A stretch of DNA of 64,000 nucleotides from Fistulifera solaris (taxonomy: Eukaryota > Bacillariophyta > Bacillariophyceae > Naviculales > Stauroneidaceae): the NCBI GenBank assembly GCA_030295235.1, contig AP026128.1, forward strand, positions 372,001 through 436,000. Reading direction: 5' to 3'. The notes under the pieces were generated by a model that did no database searches, had not been told where the DNA came from, and worked only from the letters and a program-made list of their open reading frames with translations. The translations under genes and the position numbers were made by a program. Below are positions 11,115-21,977 of the stretch, in pieces; within the stretch, counting starts at the first letter, position 1; each line of letters opens with the position of its first letter.

Positions 11115-11526
11115 TCTGACTGACTTATTTGCTCAACGCAAAACAAACTTCGTTTTGTTCATTGCTCATTGCGTTTTGTGTTTGACTTCGACTTCGTCTT
11201 GCACCTTCGCGCGTTTTATCGGAGGGAAAGACATCATTACCGGTATGACCGGATCATGTTTGAGAGACTGGAGCAAGGAGTGGTGTTGCAGAAAGATCCT
11301 GAGTACAATATAGAGTATACAATCGTAACATTTATTGGCACTGGCGAAATGAAACGGTTCTAAATAAATAGCACAATAACAGTCTCGCGCCTATCGCGCC
11401 ATCGCATGTCGCATGCGATGAGGACAACGACGAGGACGAGTTTTTATTTATTGCGCATCATTGCACGGCTTGAGCTTGCCTTGTCTAGCGCACAAGTCTT
11501 TTAACCTGCATAGAAAGCTCTTTCAG
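11115..11526. other. Divergent intergenic region
   Basis: Separates the carrier (-) from the first Cys-rich paralog (+), so it must hold both promoters. It contains the in-frame upstream ATG at 11461 of the paralog, which I do not favour because the signal peptide begins at 11527. No clear regulatory motif was seen. Confidence 0.4.
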
Positions 11527-12518
11527 ATGAATCTGAACACATTGAAACTCCTCCTCGTCGCGGCGATCGCCGTCAACGCTTCTCTTGTCGACGTTGTTGA
11601 CTTTGAAAGCATCAACAGTCAGCTTCAGGAGGAACCGAGAGACTTGCAAGGTATTTGCGCCGCCATTCTTCGAAATGTCCCCATTTTTAATGGATGCACC
11701 TGTGAACTGCAGTTCATACAAAACACTGCTACAATCAGTTGTGATGATAGGTGCCAGGGCTGCTCACAAACCGAAGACGTCTGTGTTGTGGGCTCGTTTG
11801 ACGCGACGATTGCGGTGGCTACTCTTGAAGTGCAAAAGTTATCTTCCGGGTTGAACACAGCGGCGATGACAGCAGTAAGCGCACGTTGCGACTTGAAATA
11901 GTTGAAGGATCAAACCCTAGTTGCAGCACATTCATCAACAATGTGAAATGCTCGTCCTGTACCTTGAGCACCTCCAACATTGATCTCAGCGCGAACTGCA
12001 TTGACGCCGTCCATGATTGCCGCAACATTGGTTTTGGCCGCGTGGATGGATGCGACTTGACTGCTCTACGAGCTCTTCCGTCCGAGAATCCGTTCAGTGT
12101 TTTGAGGAGTGACATCCTATTCCCTCTCGAGACTTGTCTCGCTCAGGATGGCGCACCAGCTCCAGTTCGAGCGCCAGTACCCGTGCCTGTACCAGTTCGA
12201 GCACCCGTTCCAGCTCCTGTTCGAGCCCCAGTGCCGGTTCCTGTTCGAGCACCAGTTCCAGCTCCTGTTCGAGCACCAGTTCCAGCTCCTGTTCGAGCAC
12301 CTGTTCCAGCTCCTGTTCGGGCACCTGTTCCAGCTCCTGTTCGGGCACCCGTTCCGGTTCGACCACCCGTGCCAGCACCGGTTCGCGTTCCAACATTGCC
12401 GGGCATTCCGCCCAAAAAGACTCCGCCAGATAACAAGGACAAAGATCAATTGAAACTTTCTCAATTTGATGCCGATAGAGGTGGCCTCAAGCGCAAGCTC
12501 AAGAGCGCCCGTGGCTAA
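11527..12518 (+). CDS. Secreted Cys-rich protein with APVRAPVP repeats (paralog 1 of 3)
   Basis: First of three tandem paralogs of unknown function. Start at 11527: [20 protein letters not shown], a signal peptide. A Cys-rich domain follows with [36 protein letters not shown] and [10 protein letters not shown]. Then comes a long PAPVRAPVP repeat and the family tail [33 protein letters not shown]. The frame breaks at the A run 11834-11837. One extra A restores [19 protein letters not shown], which aligns with paralog 2, so the two ORFs (to 11901 and from 11886) are one gene. Without the fix a stop occurs at 11901. The protein probably enters the secretory pathway. The Pro repeat resembles glycoprotein linkers, and the basic tail could bind anionic polymer or silica; both are inference. 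Confidence 0.75.
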
Positions 12519-13684
12519 TCAAATAGATACAAGGGGAAGATTGGACGGTCCATCATAGTTTTGTATGCGATAGATGCATAAAGCCGTATTAACAGTATTA
12601 GTAAGTGTTCTTTGTGTCGGCAAAGGCTATCAAACTTCCTGTTAGAGACATCATGATTAATTGGGTTGCTGTATGCTTTTGAAAAGAAATGCGTCGACAA
12701 TCCCGGGACAGCAAGCCGATTGGGAATGAATAGGAGCCTACCAGGTACCTAGCATATTTGACGCTGTAGTGCTTCCAATCTTTATAGTAGACCACAAACA
12801 AAACCAAATCGGGTTAAATTCGTTGTGCATGATGCATTAGTCTTAAAATATAAGTAGACTCAGGTTCCATTATGGTCTCCATTAATCACTACGTACTGTT
12901 TATGAGCTAAGGTTGACGTCTAGGATGATTTTTTGTGAATCAAATTGTTTCAGTCCCGGAGGTGTTTACGCGACTATGAAACCAATATTATAACCCAATC
13001 GCATCACCAAACCCAAAGAATCTATTGAATTTCTTAAAAGCTATAAATATATCGTCGTACAAGAGTCAAAAACAATGCACAAGGTATTGAAATACGTAGT
13101 AATTATAGGTGACAATTGCTGGGACTGAGTTCACTCGCGACCTCTTTCGTCAAGGACGACACCGGCTCCACTAAAGACGCACAGGACTCTCCACTTCTGA
13201 GCTCTAGGGCTCTCTAATTGAAAAATTGAGACCAGATCATAGATCATTAACATGATACATGATTTTCCCCAAGTGCCGCCACGTTTTTCATAAGATCAAA
13301 AGTCGACGATGATTTTGCTTCCTGGAACTTTCTTTAGCTTGTTACACTCTGTTGTTCTGTACTCCGATCGTTCTCTAGAAACCCACGAGCCAACAAGCCA
13401 ACATCGAACACGACTGTAAGCGCATTGAGAAAAATAGCTTAACGTTACAGTTGGAAAGAAGCCGTCTACTTAGAGTTTTCAGAACCGAGTGTCCATTCAA
13501 CGGACAGATAAAAGCGGCCCCGTGTCCCGTGTCCAATGGCCTTTTATTAAAACCAAAGACAGTGTCGAAGAATGTCGAGCATCGATCACATAAATCCTCT
13601 TACATTTGCTCTTATCTCTTATCGTTGGTCTTTGGTTATCATTATTTGTTCCATCTATTACGTTCTATGCTCTATTTCGTCGCA
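12519..13684. other. Intergenic, 1.2 kb
   Basis: Separates paralogs 1 and 2. It is AT-rich with no ORF showing domain or start support. I see no repeat shared with the other inter-paralog region. Confidence 0.5.
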
Positions 13685-14603
13685 ATGAGGCCCTTCATAT
13701 TCTTCATCTTATCCTTCGTTGCAACACGAGCTGCTCCCTCGATCGATCTTTTCGCAAGTCGATGATCTCCGCAGAGATCTCCGCGAATCTGGCCGCGAGT
13801 TGCAGATTAATGGAATTTGCACCGAATTGCTGAGCGTATTTCCCTTTGACGGATGCCGATGTAACATAAATGCCCTGCAGAACAACGTTCAAGTTGTTTG
13901 CTCGAATTATTGCAACCTTTGCGCTACAACGGAAGACCTGTGCGTTGCCTATTCCTATACCGTTCAGTTCTCTCTGGTGCCCCCTTTGCAACCGCAGCGA
14001 GCGGTTATCCGTGAAGTCCAAACGGGTCAAGACAGTAGTAAGAGTACGCTAGTGATCGAAACACGATACAACTCAAACCAAGTGCTTCTTTCTTGCTCCA
14101 CATCAATCAACAATCAGCAATGTTCGTCGTGTGTGATTAACAGCTCATGCGCGGATGCCATTCATGACTGCCGAAATGTTGGACTCCCCGGTGTTGTTGA
14201 CTCGTGCAACAAAAACCAACTCTCTGCCTTGCCTTCGACCAACCCGTTTTCTACGCTCGCAAACGATGAGCTTAATTTTGATCAGTGCTCGGCGCCTCAG
14301 AATCCTGCACCCGTTCGGGCACCCGTGCCTGCTCCTGTTCGCGCTCCTGTGCCAACTCCTGTACGCGCTCCTGTTCCTACTCCAACATCTTCTGGAATCC
14401 CGCCGAAGAAAACCATTCCGACGAACAAGGAGAAAGATCAACTGAAACTTTCCACTTTTGATGCCAATCGAGGTGGCCTTACGCGCAAATTGAAGAGCAT
14501 CCGGGGAAGTGAGTCACTTTCAACTAACTATGTACCAACTGATCAAATGCGGGCGGAATCGATGCCTAATTATGAAACATTACTGTACGCTAATGAATAC
14601 TAA
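13685..14603 (+). CDS. Secreted Cys-rich protein with APVRAPVP repeats (paralog 2 of 3)
   Basis: Same architecture as paralog 1. Signal peptide MRPFIFFILSFVATRAAPS starts at 13685. The Cys-rich domain has FPFDGCRCNINALQNN, YCNLCATTEDLC, QCSSC and DAIHDCRNVG. A shorter PAPVRAPVP repeat and the tail IPPKKTIPTNKEKDQLKLS, FDANRGGLTRKLKS follow, with about 35 extra C-terminal residues. The signal peptide is in a different frame from the rest. A one-base excess (or two-base loss) at the T run 13749-13752 would join them, giving SIDLSQVDDLRRD or a variant; no fitting intron is visible. It ends 23 bp from the end of the convergent kinase gene. Function is unknown; extracellular location is inferred. 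Confidence 0.72.
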
Positions 14604-14626
14604 TGCGCTCAAATATTTTCATCACT

Positions 14627-15723
14627 TTATTTACTTTCTAAAACCATATCAGCGTGATGTCTAGACGTCTCGTGTATCCAAGCAGAGTTCAGGACTGATA
14701 ATGGGCCAACGAGCATATGGATATGAGCTATAGCTAGTTACGTCCGAGAATAACAAATACCTTCAAACACTACTTACCGTCATTGCTGTCAGCTTTCCTT
14801 TCAGCCCCAATTCTACCTTCACCCCATAAGATCATCTTCTCTTCTGTCCAAGTTTTCAAGTGCCTGTTGATGAGTCTCTCTCGTTGCTCTTCAAGAGTTG
14901 TGCAGGAGATATACCTAGTTGAGAGAATGCACGTAAGAATAGTGTACGGGAATTTATTGACATGAAGATCGAGGACTTACCATGTTTCATCAAAAATTCC
15001 CTTGAGCGGGGCCCAGGCTGGATCATCCCACGCCAAAAGATAGTTTCCTTCTAACAACACGATCGTGTGGGTTAGTTCCAAAGAGACCCCATCGGGTATC
15101 GGATCACTCACGCTGCGATCGTAAATCGGTAGTTTAGCAGTGCCCTTCTCCCGAGCTTCCTGAAAGGCTGCTATACATGCTTGGGCGTTAAAAGTCCATG
15201 GGGCACCTCGACGCTTTAAAAGCTCTTCGTACGTGTACACGGCTCCTTCCGCTTCCGCCATCTTCTTCAATTCGGCTCTACTGTAATGAAACCCATCCAT
15301 AGGTAAAGCAACCGCCATTCCCTCTTTCAATCTCACATTGATTCGCTTCGCAACTTCATACGCCAAGGTTGACTTGCCCGAGCCGGGTCCTCCGGCAATC
15401 GCTATAAATAGTTGTCCATTACGGAGATTATCCTTGTTGACATCGTAGAGATGAATGACCCGCTTCGCCAAATCTTTGTAAAGTGCTGTAGCAGTAACGT
15501 ATTCTGTCTCGAGGTCCTCGGGTAAGCTAAACGACATGGTGCGTTCGTGTTTTTGTTCATCATGTTGCGTCTGTGGCTCGAAATGGAACTGCTCGTTTCG
15601 GTCTTCAAAAATACTCTCCACTTTATCTTCGCGCGTCATATCTTCCATCTCCATGTCTTCCAACGACGACGCTCGTCGCCGCATCGAAGAACGAGGCTCG
15701 ACATGGTCCTCTTTTGTAAGCAT
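14627..15723 (-). CDS. P-loop kinase of the uridine kinase/phosphoribulokinase superfamily
   Basis: Probable small-molecule kinase related to YFH7/FrcK-like proteins; the substrate is not known. The reading frame is intact over three exons. The start is at 15723. Exon 1 ends at 14981 within the Trp codon of FDETW. Exon 2 is 14914-14778 and exon 3 is 14694-14627; the introns carry GT-AG ends. Spliced length is 315 residues. Visible motifs: Walker A AGGPGSGKST; substrate lid and binding segments LPMDGFHYSRAEL, RGAPWTFNA and YDRSVSDPIPDGVSL; core strand VLLEGNYLL; and the C-terminal ERKADSND plus N..ADMV motif that supports the third exon. About 90 N-terminal residues are charged and low in complexity, with no clear targeting signal. 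It sits inside the Cys-rich paralog cluster on the opposite strand, without an obvious functional tie. Confidence 0.85.
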
Positions 15724-15896
15724 CTTTGTAACGATTGATAGGTCTATTGAAGAAACGAAGAGCTACAATTATTTGAAGCACTCTTGTGAATGAGAATTTG
15801 TAATCCGGGGGAATGAATGAGCCGCATTCGTTTCAAGCGTGTGTTGGTGGCAAAAATGGCACGAGAAAGAACTTCGATCGATTTTCCACCGAAATC

Positions 15897-16362
15897 ATAG
15901 GAGTAAGTAGAAACCCTGGGATGAAGACATGTCTGTTCTCGACCGTTTTTTACGCGTTACGCCGTATTATGAGCTTATCTGTCACTGTACATAGTGCGAC
16001 ATCGGTCAAAATGGGTCGAATATCGATCTTTGAAAATGCTGCACCGTGTAATTATCACGGCAAAATGATCGATCTTTGCATGTCAACAACATAATCAAAG
16101 TATGGTCCGACCTTTGGCCGTCATTGCAAATCTTTCTTTCTTAATATTTTAAAACAATTTAGTATCACGGCCAAGGGTCGGACCATACTTTCGTATTAAG
16201 GTAGGGCCACTAAGGTCAGCCTTTTGTCGTGCTGTTACGCGGTGAAAATTTCGGAGCAGCAGCGCAAAGGGTCTGACGACGGACAAACGTTGGTTTAAGC
16301 GGAGAAACTATCAACGGTTGAAAACAGACATGTCTTCATCCCAGGGTTCTACTTACTCCTAT
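15897..16362. mobile_element. Mutator-like MITE, 466 bp, with 9-bp target duplication
   Basis: Non-autonomous element with terminal inverted repeats of about 50 bp. The left end begins ATAGGAGTAAGTAGAAACCC and continues through GGGATGAAGACATGTCTGTT. The right end is its reverse complement with a few mismatches. Flanks ACCGAAATC (15888-15896) and GCCGAAATC (16363-16371) form a 9-bp duplication with one mismatch. Long TIRs with 9-bp duplications are characteristic of Mutator-like elements. There is no transposase ORF. A second hairpin is nested at 16097-16191. Confidence 0.72.
16097..16191. repeat. Nested 25-bp inverted repeat (hairpin) inside the MITE
   Basis: AAAGTATGGTCCGACC at 16097 onward, extending to 16121, is matched in reverse complement at 16167-16191 with one mismatch. 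A 45-bp AT-rich loop separates the arms. It may be an older hairpin element captured by the MITE or an internal subterminal repeat. Confidence 0.7.
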
Positions 16363-16594
16363 GCCGAAATCATCGGTCGTCCTGATGTCAATTTCTCCAT
16401 CTGGTTTTGTATTTAAGCTAGGCTAAACCAGATCGGTTCTCAACGAAATCTATCACGTTTTGTAGATAACGTAACACTCGCTAAGAATTGGCACTCACGG
16501 TTTTCGGATTTTTCAAACCAAGTTCATGGATAAGAACAACAACACAACATGCTCATGTCATCCGTATACAGAGGCTAAAGAAATAAAATAGCAA

Positions 16595-17362
16595 ATGAAC
16601 AAGTCGCTCCTTTTGCTAGCATTTCTACTACTTCAGCGTACTCACGCTGATCTGTTGGAGAACGCTGTTGACGATCACAACCCGTCAGCAGCCTTCTTTG
16701 ATCAAAGAGACCTTCAGAATGCCAACGCGTGCAATCAAATTCTTCGGGAGCTACCGGATGGATGTACATGTGTACCTTCGAGTGTAAGGGGTACTTTTCG
16801 TGCTACCTGTAACAGATTTTGCCAGAGGTGTTTGTCGACCCAACAAGTTTGTGTGACGTATTCTTTGAAATTTGAATACCGACGAAATGATGCAAACCTC
16901 CAATACATCCCAAGATCCATTGAATATCAAGCTTCCTACACGGGACGTGACAGTGCGAAAGTGGGATTTTCGTTCAAGACAAACTATGATACGTCTTTTA
17001 ACGCGCAAACCTGTACATCCTCCATTGACGGTAAAAGCTGCCTATGTGTAGTGGACCAAAGTGCGTCGTGCGTGGGAGAATTGCGGCACAATTGTGCGGG
17101 TGTAACATCGGGTGTCTTTGAAGCTTGTCGTCGAGAAGCACCTTTGACCTTGAACAGTCCCTTTCTGGCTTTTACACGGGCCGAGCTGCGCATCGAAACG
17201 TGTGGACTCGATATCCTTCCCGACCCCCGAACAGCAATCCCTCCCAAAAAGAGTCTTCCTGACCGAAATAAAGATGTGCTCAAACTTTCGATTCCAGCGG
17301 ATGGGCTGCGTGGTAGTTTAACCAGAAAGATGCGTTCGAGGATCACGATGATGAGCGTTTGA
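16595..17362 (+). CDS. Secreted Cys-rich protein without Pro repeat (paralog 3 of 3)
   Basis: Intact 255-residue protein. It has signal peptide MNKSLLLLAFLLLQRTHADL and a Cys-rich domain with ILRELPDGCTCVPSS, RFCQRCLSTQQVC, GKSCLCVVDQ and LRHNCAGV. The family tail IPPKKSLPDRNKDVLKLS is followed by a Gly-Ser-Leu-Thr-Arg-Lys stretch. It aligns with paralogs 1 and 2 but lacks the APVRAPVP repeat between the Cys-rich domain and the tail, so that repeat is a dispensable linker. Because its frame is unbroken, it is the best reference for the family. It lies just downstream of the MITE. I do not recognise the family outside this window. Secretion is inferred from the signal peptide and the even number of conserved cysteines. 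Confidence 0.82.
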   Translation: MNKSLLLLAFLLLQRTHADLLENAVDDHNPSAAFFDQRDLQNANACNQILRELPDGCTCVPSSVRGTFRATCNRFCQRCLSTQQVCVTYSLKFEYRRNDANLQYIPRSIEYQASYTGRDSAKVGFSFKTNYDTSFNAQTCTSSIDGKSCLCVVDQSASCVGELRHNCAGVTSGVFEACRREAPLTLNSPFLAFTRAELRIETCGLDILPDPRTAIPPKKSLPDRNKDVLKLSIPADGLRGSLTRKMRSRITMMSV

Positions 17363-17785
17363 TCGTGTTTCAGTACTCTGCCGCAATATTAGCATTAAAC
17401 TTACGCTTTACGTCAAGTTTCTCATGTTCTTAGCAATGCTGCTCCGATTTTTTCAATACATTAAACAATTAATGTAGTCTAGCTTATAGCTAACAGAAAG
17501 ATAGACAAGAAGGAACCTGGTAAGGTTAACACGGAGTAGTAATAGGGAGCTCTCATCGACCATTAACCCTACTAAAGCTCGCGTACGTTTCTGCTGCGTT
17601 TTTCGCGCCAATAAAGCTACTATATTATTTACAGTCCAGTTACCGATACGACGCAGCATTTTTTTGCAACAGTAGATGAAGCGCCGCGCGCAAGAAAACT
17701 GTTGCAAAAAACGCGGAGAATAATAAGATGAGCAACAACAAAGAGCGACGAAATCCCGTGTCATTCCTTTGAATATATTATTACC
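17363..17785. other. Intergenic region upstream of SMC3 with a hairpin
   Basis: Contains a 14-bp perfect inverted repeat: TTTTTTGCAACAGT (17660-17673) and ACTGTTGCAAAAAA (17698-17711), with a 24-bp GC-rich loop, ending about 75 bp before the SMC3 ATG. No ORF here is supported. Confidence 0.5.
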
Positions 17786-20700
17786 ATGCACATCAAACAC
17801 ATTACAATATCCAACTTTCGATCCTTTCGTGATCAAACGCAGATTGAAGCCTTTTCTCCGGCGCTCAACTCGGGTACGTGACAGAGTCGTCTTTGGTTGT
17901 AGCGCCGCATGTCTCTCACGAGGATAATTTTCTTTTACCCTGATTTTATGTTCTTCTTCACTTCACAGTCGTCGGACGAAATGGAAGTGGGAAAAGTAAC
18001 CTTTTCGATGCGGTGCAGTTTTGTTTATTAGCTCCGCGATTCGCCAACTTGCGACAGGTACGAAAATTTTACCCCCGTGAAGCAATGCTGACATTCAAAA
18101 AATGTTCTAACAGTCTCTTGTAATTCCAGGAGGAGCGACAAGCCTTGTTGCATGAGGGATCCGGATCAGCTGCGGTCAACGCGTATGTCGAAATTGTGTT
18201 TGACAACTCGGATCATCGCTTCACTTTGGAGCAATCCGACGAGGTTGTCTTGCGACGAACGATCGGTGTGCACAAGGACGAGTTCTTTTGCAAAGCAAAC
18301 GCACTACCAAGAGCGAAATTCAGAGTCTCCTCGAGAGTGCTGGATTTTCGAAATCGAATCCTTATTTCATCGTTCAGCAAGGAAAGATTCAGGACTTGTG
18401 TACCATGTCCGACGCGGACCGTTTGAAGTGGCTGCAAGAAGTTGCCGGTACTGTCTTGTACGATGAAAAGAAGCAGGAGTCGACACGCAAAATGGCAGAG
18501 AATGCCAGCAGTCGGGAGAAAATTGACGGCATGCTGCAGGACATGGATGCCAAGCTCGAAGAACTCGAAAGCGAACGGGATGAGTTGACGCAATATACGG
18601 AACTCGACAAGCGCCGTCGTGCCGTGGAGTATTCCTTGTACGACGCCGAACACCGGAAGGCGATCCAGTGGTTCCAGGCACTTGAGGACGAGCGAGCGAA
18701 TCATTTTGAACATCTCAAAGAGTTGCACGAGAAGGCGAAATCGACGCACGATGCCATCCGCCATGCCGAAGCCACTCTCAAGGCCGTGTCACATCAAGCC
18801 AAACGCAATCGAAACAACTTGCAAGTGATCATTCAAGATTACAAAGAAGCATCCGTGCAGTCGACGCAACTTCAAGGGCAAGTACGTGAGTATCAAGAAG
18901 CTCTCTCCTCGACCACGGAGCAGCTGGAGAAGAACAAGAAAGAACTGGTTCGTATCGAAGCGGAAATGACGCGTGTGCGTGCCGAATTGAAGGAGAAACA
19001 GGCTATCTTTGACCAAGCCTCCGAAAAACTCATGGTGCTGAAAGATCGCCGAGAGCAAGCGGGTATTGAAGTGGAAGCTCTGTATGCAAAGCAGGGTCGT
19101 GGGCGACAATACGAAACGAAAGAAGAGCGTGATTCATTCTTGAAGACCACACTCTCTGATCTCGAAACAGCCCGCGCCGAGAAGCAAGCTGAGTTGGAGC
19201 AAAGTCGTGACACATTAGCGAACCTTCGACGCATTGTGGAGCAGGAGACTCAGCAGATCAATCAGCTCAAGAAAGAAATTCAGACCGGTTCCGCCAATCT
19301 CCAGCAAGTGACCAAATCTATAGAGGAGAAGAAAAGTCAAAAGCTGCAGGCCCACGACGCTCGCAAAGAAGAATACCGAAAGCTTGAAGAGTTGCATGAT
19401 GTGGTCAGAGAAGCACGGGAGAAGCACAAGCAAGCCGTCTTTGACACTCGGAAAACGATGCCGAAAGCGACTGCTTTGGGGATTGAAGCTCTCAGCAGCA
19501 TTGTCGAACAGGAAGGCTTAGTACAAGGAAAGCACTATTTCGGCTCGCTCATGTCGAATTTTACTCTCCAGCATTCCAAGTACAAAACCGCTGTCGAAAT
19601 CGCTGCTGGAAATAGTTTGTTCCACGTGATCGTTGACACAGACGACACGGCAAGCCGTCTCATGAAACGATTAGAGAGTCAAAAACTTGGTCGTGTGACA
19701 TTCTTGCCTCTTAACAGGCTCCGAGTTGATGATCTTGTCAAGGTCCCAGATGGAAATAGCGACATCCGGTCGATGCTTGACCTGTGCATTCAATACGATG
19801 CGACTGTGAAAGTCGCGATGCAGCATGTGTTCGGTAAGAAGCTCCTGGCGCGCACTACAGACGTTGCAGCAGAGTGGAGCAAGAAGCTTCAAGCAGATGC
19901 GATAACTCTCGATGGTGATTTATGCAGCCGAAAAGGTGCCTTGACTGGTGGATACGTCGACGCCAACAAGAGTCGCCTAAGTGCTTATCAAAATCAAGAA
20001 GAGGCCAAGACAGCATTGTTAGAGGCCGAGCGCTTATATCATGAAAGTGAGACGAATGCGAAACTTGCGGACCAAGCAGCAACATCTGTCGTGCAGGAGT
20101 TGCAAAAGCTAGAGGCCAAACACGGAGAGTTGTTGCACATGCTTGATTCTAAGGAAAACAATCTTGAACGAATGCAAGCCCGACTCGTTCAACGTCAAAA
20201 GCAGACACATAGCGCTGAAACAGCTCTCATTCCTGAAATCGAACGTTCTTTAGTGAAACTTGACGCGGACATGAAACGTATCGAGGATGAAATGGGGACC
20301 GAGTTGACAAAGTCCTTGTCCGAGGCTGAACGAGAACGCTTGAACGAACTCAAGCAGCTACAAACAGATCTTTTGAACGAAATTGAGGATCAGAACGAAC
20401 GGGTCTTGCACGCCAGCACGGAGCGCCAGAAACTGGAAAGCTTGTTGCATGATAACTTGATGCAACGTCACAAAGAGATCAGTGAAAGCAGCGGAATCGA
20501 CGACAATGATGGACCTGACTTCCTCTCTCCTAGGAAAAGCCGTGTCTTCTCGTCGACCGATATTCAAGAGCATCGTCTCGCTGAGAGTCGCCGCCAGCTG
20601 GAAGTTCAAACAAAGATTTTGGAAGACCTTGAAGCTCGCCTTACGGAGGCTCGAGCTTTGGACGAGAAATTCGGAGCAGAAATTTTGGTTGCCAAGAATG

Positions 20701-21855
20701 AATTAGAACAACAGAAAAGCCAAGATGCGAAGAATGTTGAGGCTCTGAGTGCGGCTCAAGACAAATCGGAGCGTTTATTGAACAAGGTTAGTAATTTGGC
20801 GTCTATGCCTACGAATCGATTTACATCGCTTACTAACATATTCACCGTTCTATCAGCGTTGCATGACCATCTCAAAGCGTGATATGTATGCACGTAAAAT
20901 CCAGGAATTGGGATCGTTGCCGAAGAAGTCTGAACTCGACAAAGTCAGCGGAAAGTCTATCCAAGACTTGATGCGCATTTTGGAGGGTATCAACAAAGAG
21001 CTGAAGAAGTACTCTCACGTAAACAAGAAAGCATTTGACCAGTACGTCAACTTCAATGAACAGCGCGATCAGCTTTTGAAACGAAAAGAAGAACTTGACC
21101 AGGGTGCCGAAAAGGTAAAAGAATTAATCGAAAGCTTGGACCGTCAAAAGGATGAGGCCATTAATCGAACGTTCCGTGGCGTTCGCAAGCACTTCAAAGA
21201 AGTTTTCAAGGCTCTTGTTCCGGATGGTGCTGGTGAGCTCATCATGCGAACGGAAATGGATGAAAAGGTTGCTGAAATCGACGACGACTCGTCTGATGAT
21301 GAAGAAAACGCCAAGAGTGTTGATAAAGCCAATCCAGATATCAGTCTGTATCGTGGAATTGGCATCAAGGTCAAATTTGCTAAAGTTGGGGAGAATTACA
21401 TTATGTCGCAGCTATCTGGTGGACAAAAAGCTCTCGTGGCGCTTGCACTTATTTTCGCTATCCAGCGATGCGATCCTGCTCCTTTCTATTTGTTCGACGA
21501 ACTTGACCAAGCTTTGGATTCTTCGTACCGTGCTTCTGTGGCGAACTTGATCAAGAAGCAGGCAGTTGACAAGGAAAATCCCGCCCAGTTCATTGTAAGC
21601 ACTTTCCGGCCAGAATTGGTCGCGGCAGCTAACGCTTGGTTTGGTATTAGTCACCAAAACAAAGTGAGTAATCTGCATTCCTTGACTCGGTCGGATTCTC
21701 TGCACTTCATTGCCAACCTAATGGAAGAAGAAGCCGTAGGAGACGTAACTACTGGGAACACTTCCAAGATCTCGCGTGCAACCCGCGAGTCTCGCAAGCG
21801 CAAGTCGATTGAGAACGATGCCGAGGAAGAAGAGAATAATGATGCCAGTGCTTAG
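17786..21855 (+). CDS. SMC3: SMC3, cohesin ATPase subunit
   Basis: Core cohesin subunit that pairs with SMC1 to embrace sister chromatids (family knowledge). The start ATG is at 17786 ([18 protein letters not shown]). Introns: 17874-17968, 18058-18129 and 20787-20856, the last restoring [14 protein letters not shown]. Visible parts: Walker [15 protein letters not shown]; long coiled coils; hinge around [20 protein letters not shown] to [10 protein letters not shown]; signature [18 protein letters not shown]; and Walker [13 protein letters not shown] near the C-terminus. The frame breaks at the T run 18286-18289. One extra T turns [11 protein letters not shown] into [20 protein letters not shown], the expected SMC3 sequence. 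Because cohesin is essential, the break is probably a sequencing error. Length after the fix is about 1277 residues, slightly above the usual ~1200, with a charged C-terminal extension. Confidence 0.96.
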
Positions 21856-21977
21856 GAACAGTTGAAGATGATAATGCTAGTGATTAGTAGACGGTAAATA
21901 ACTAGTTTTGCGAAACTCGCCAGGTCAATACAATGTGCGTGCTACTACCTAATTTAATTTACCTAGTCATCGACTAT

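Larger units (their letters stand above)
15724..16594. other. Divergent intergenic region holding a MITE
   Basis: More than half is the Mutator-like element at 15897-16362. The remainder holds the promoters of the kinase (-) and paralog 3 (+). No coding ORF is supported. Confidence 0.6.

Noticed and set aside
12094-12464. Several long ORFs in all frames over the Pro-repeat of paralog 1
   Set aside because: A periodic coding repeat keeps all frames open; only the APVRAPVP frame continues into the conserved domain and tail.
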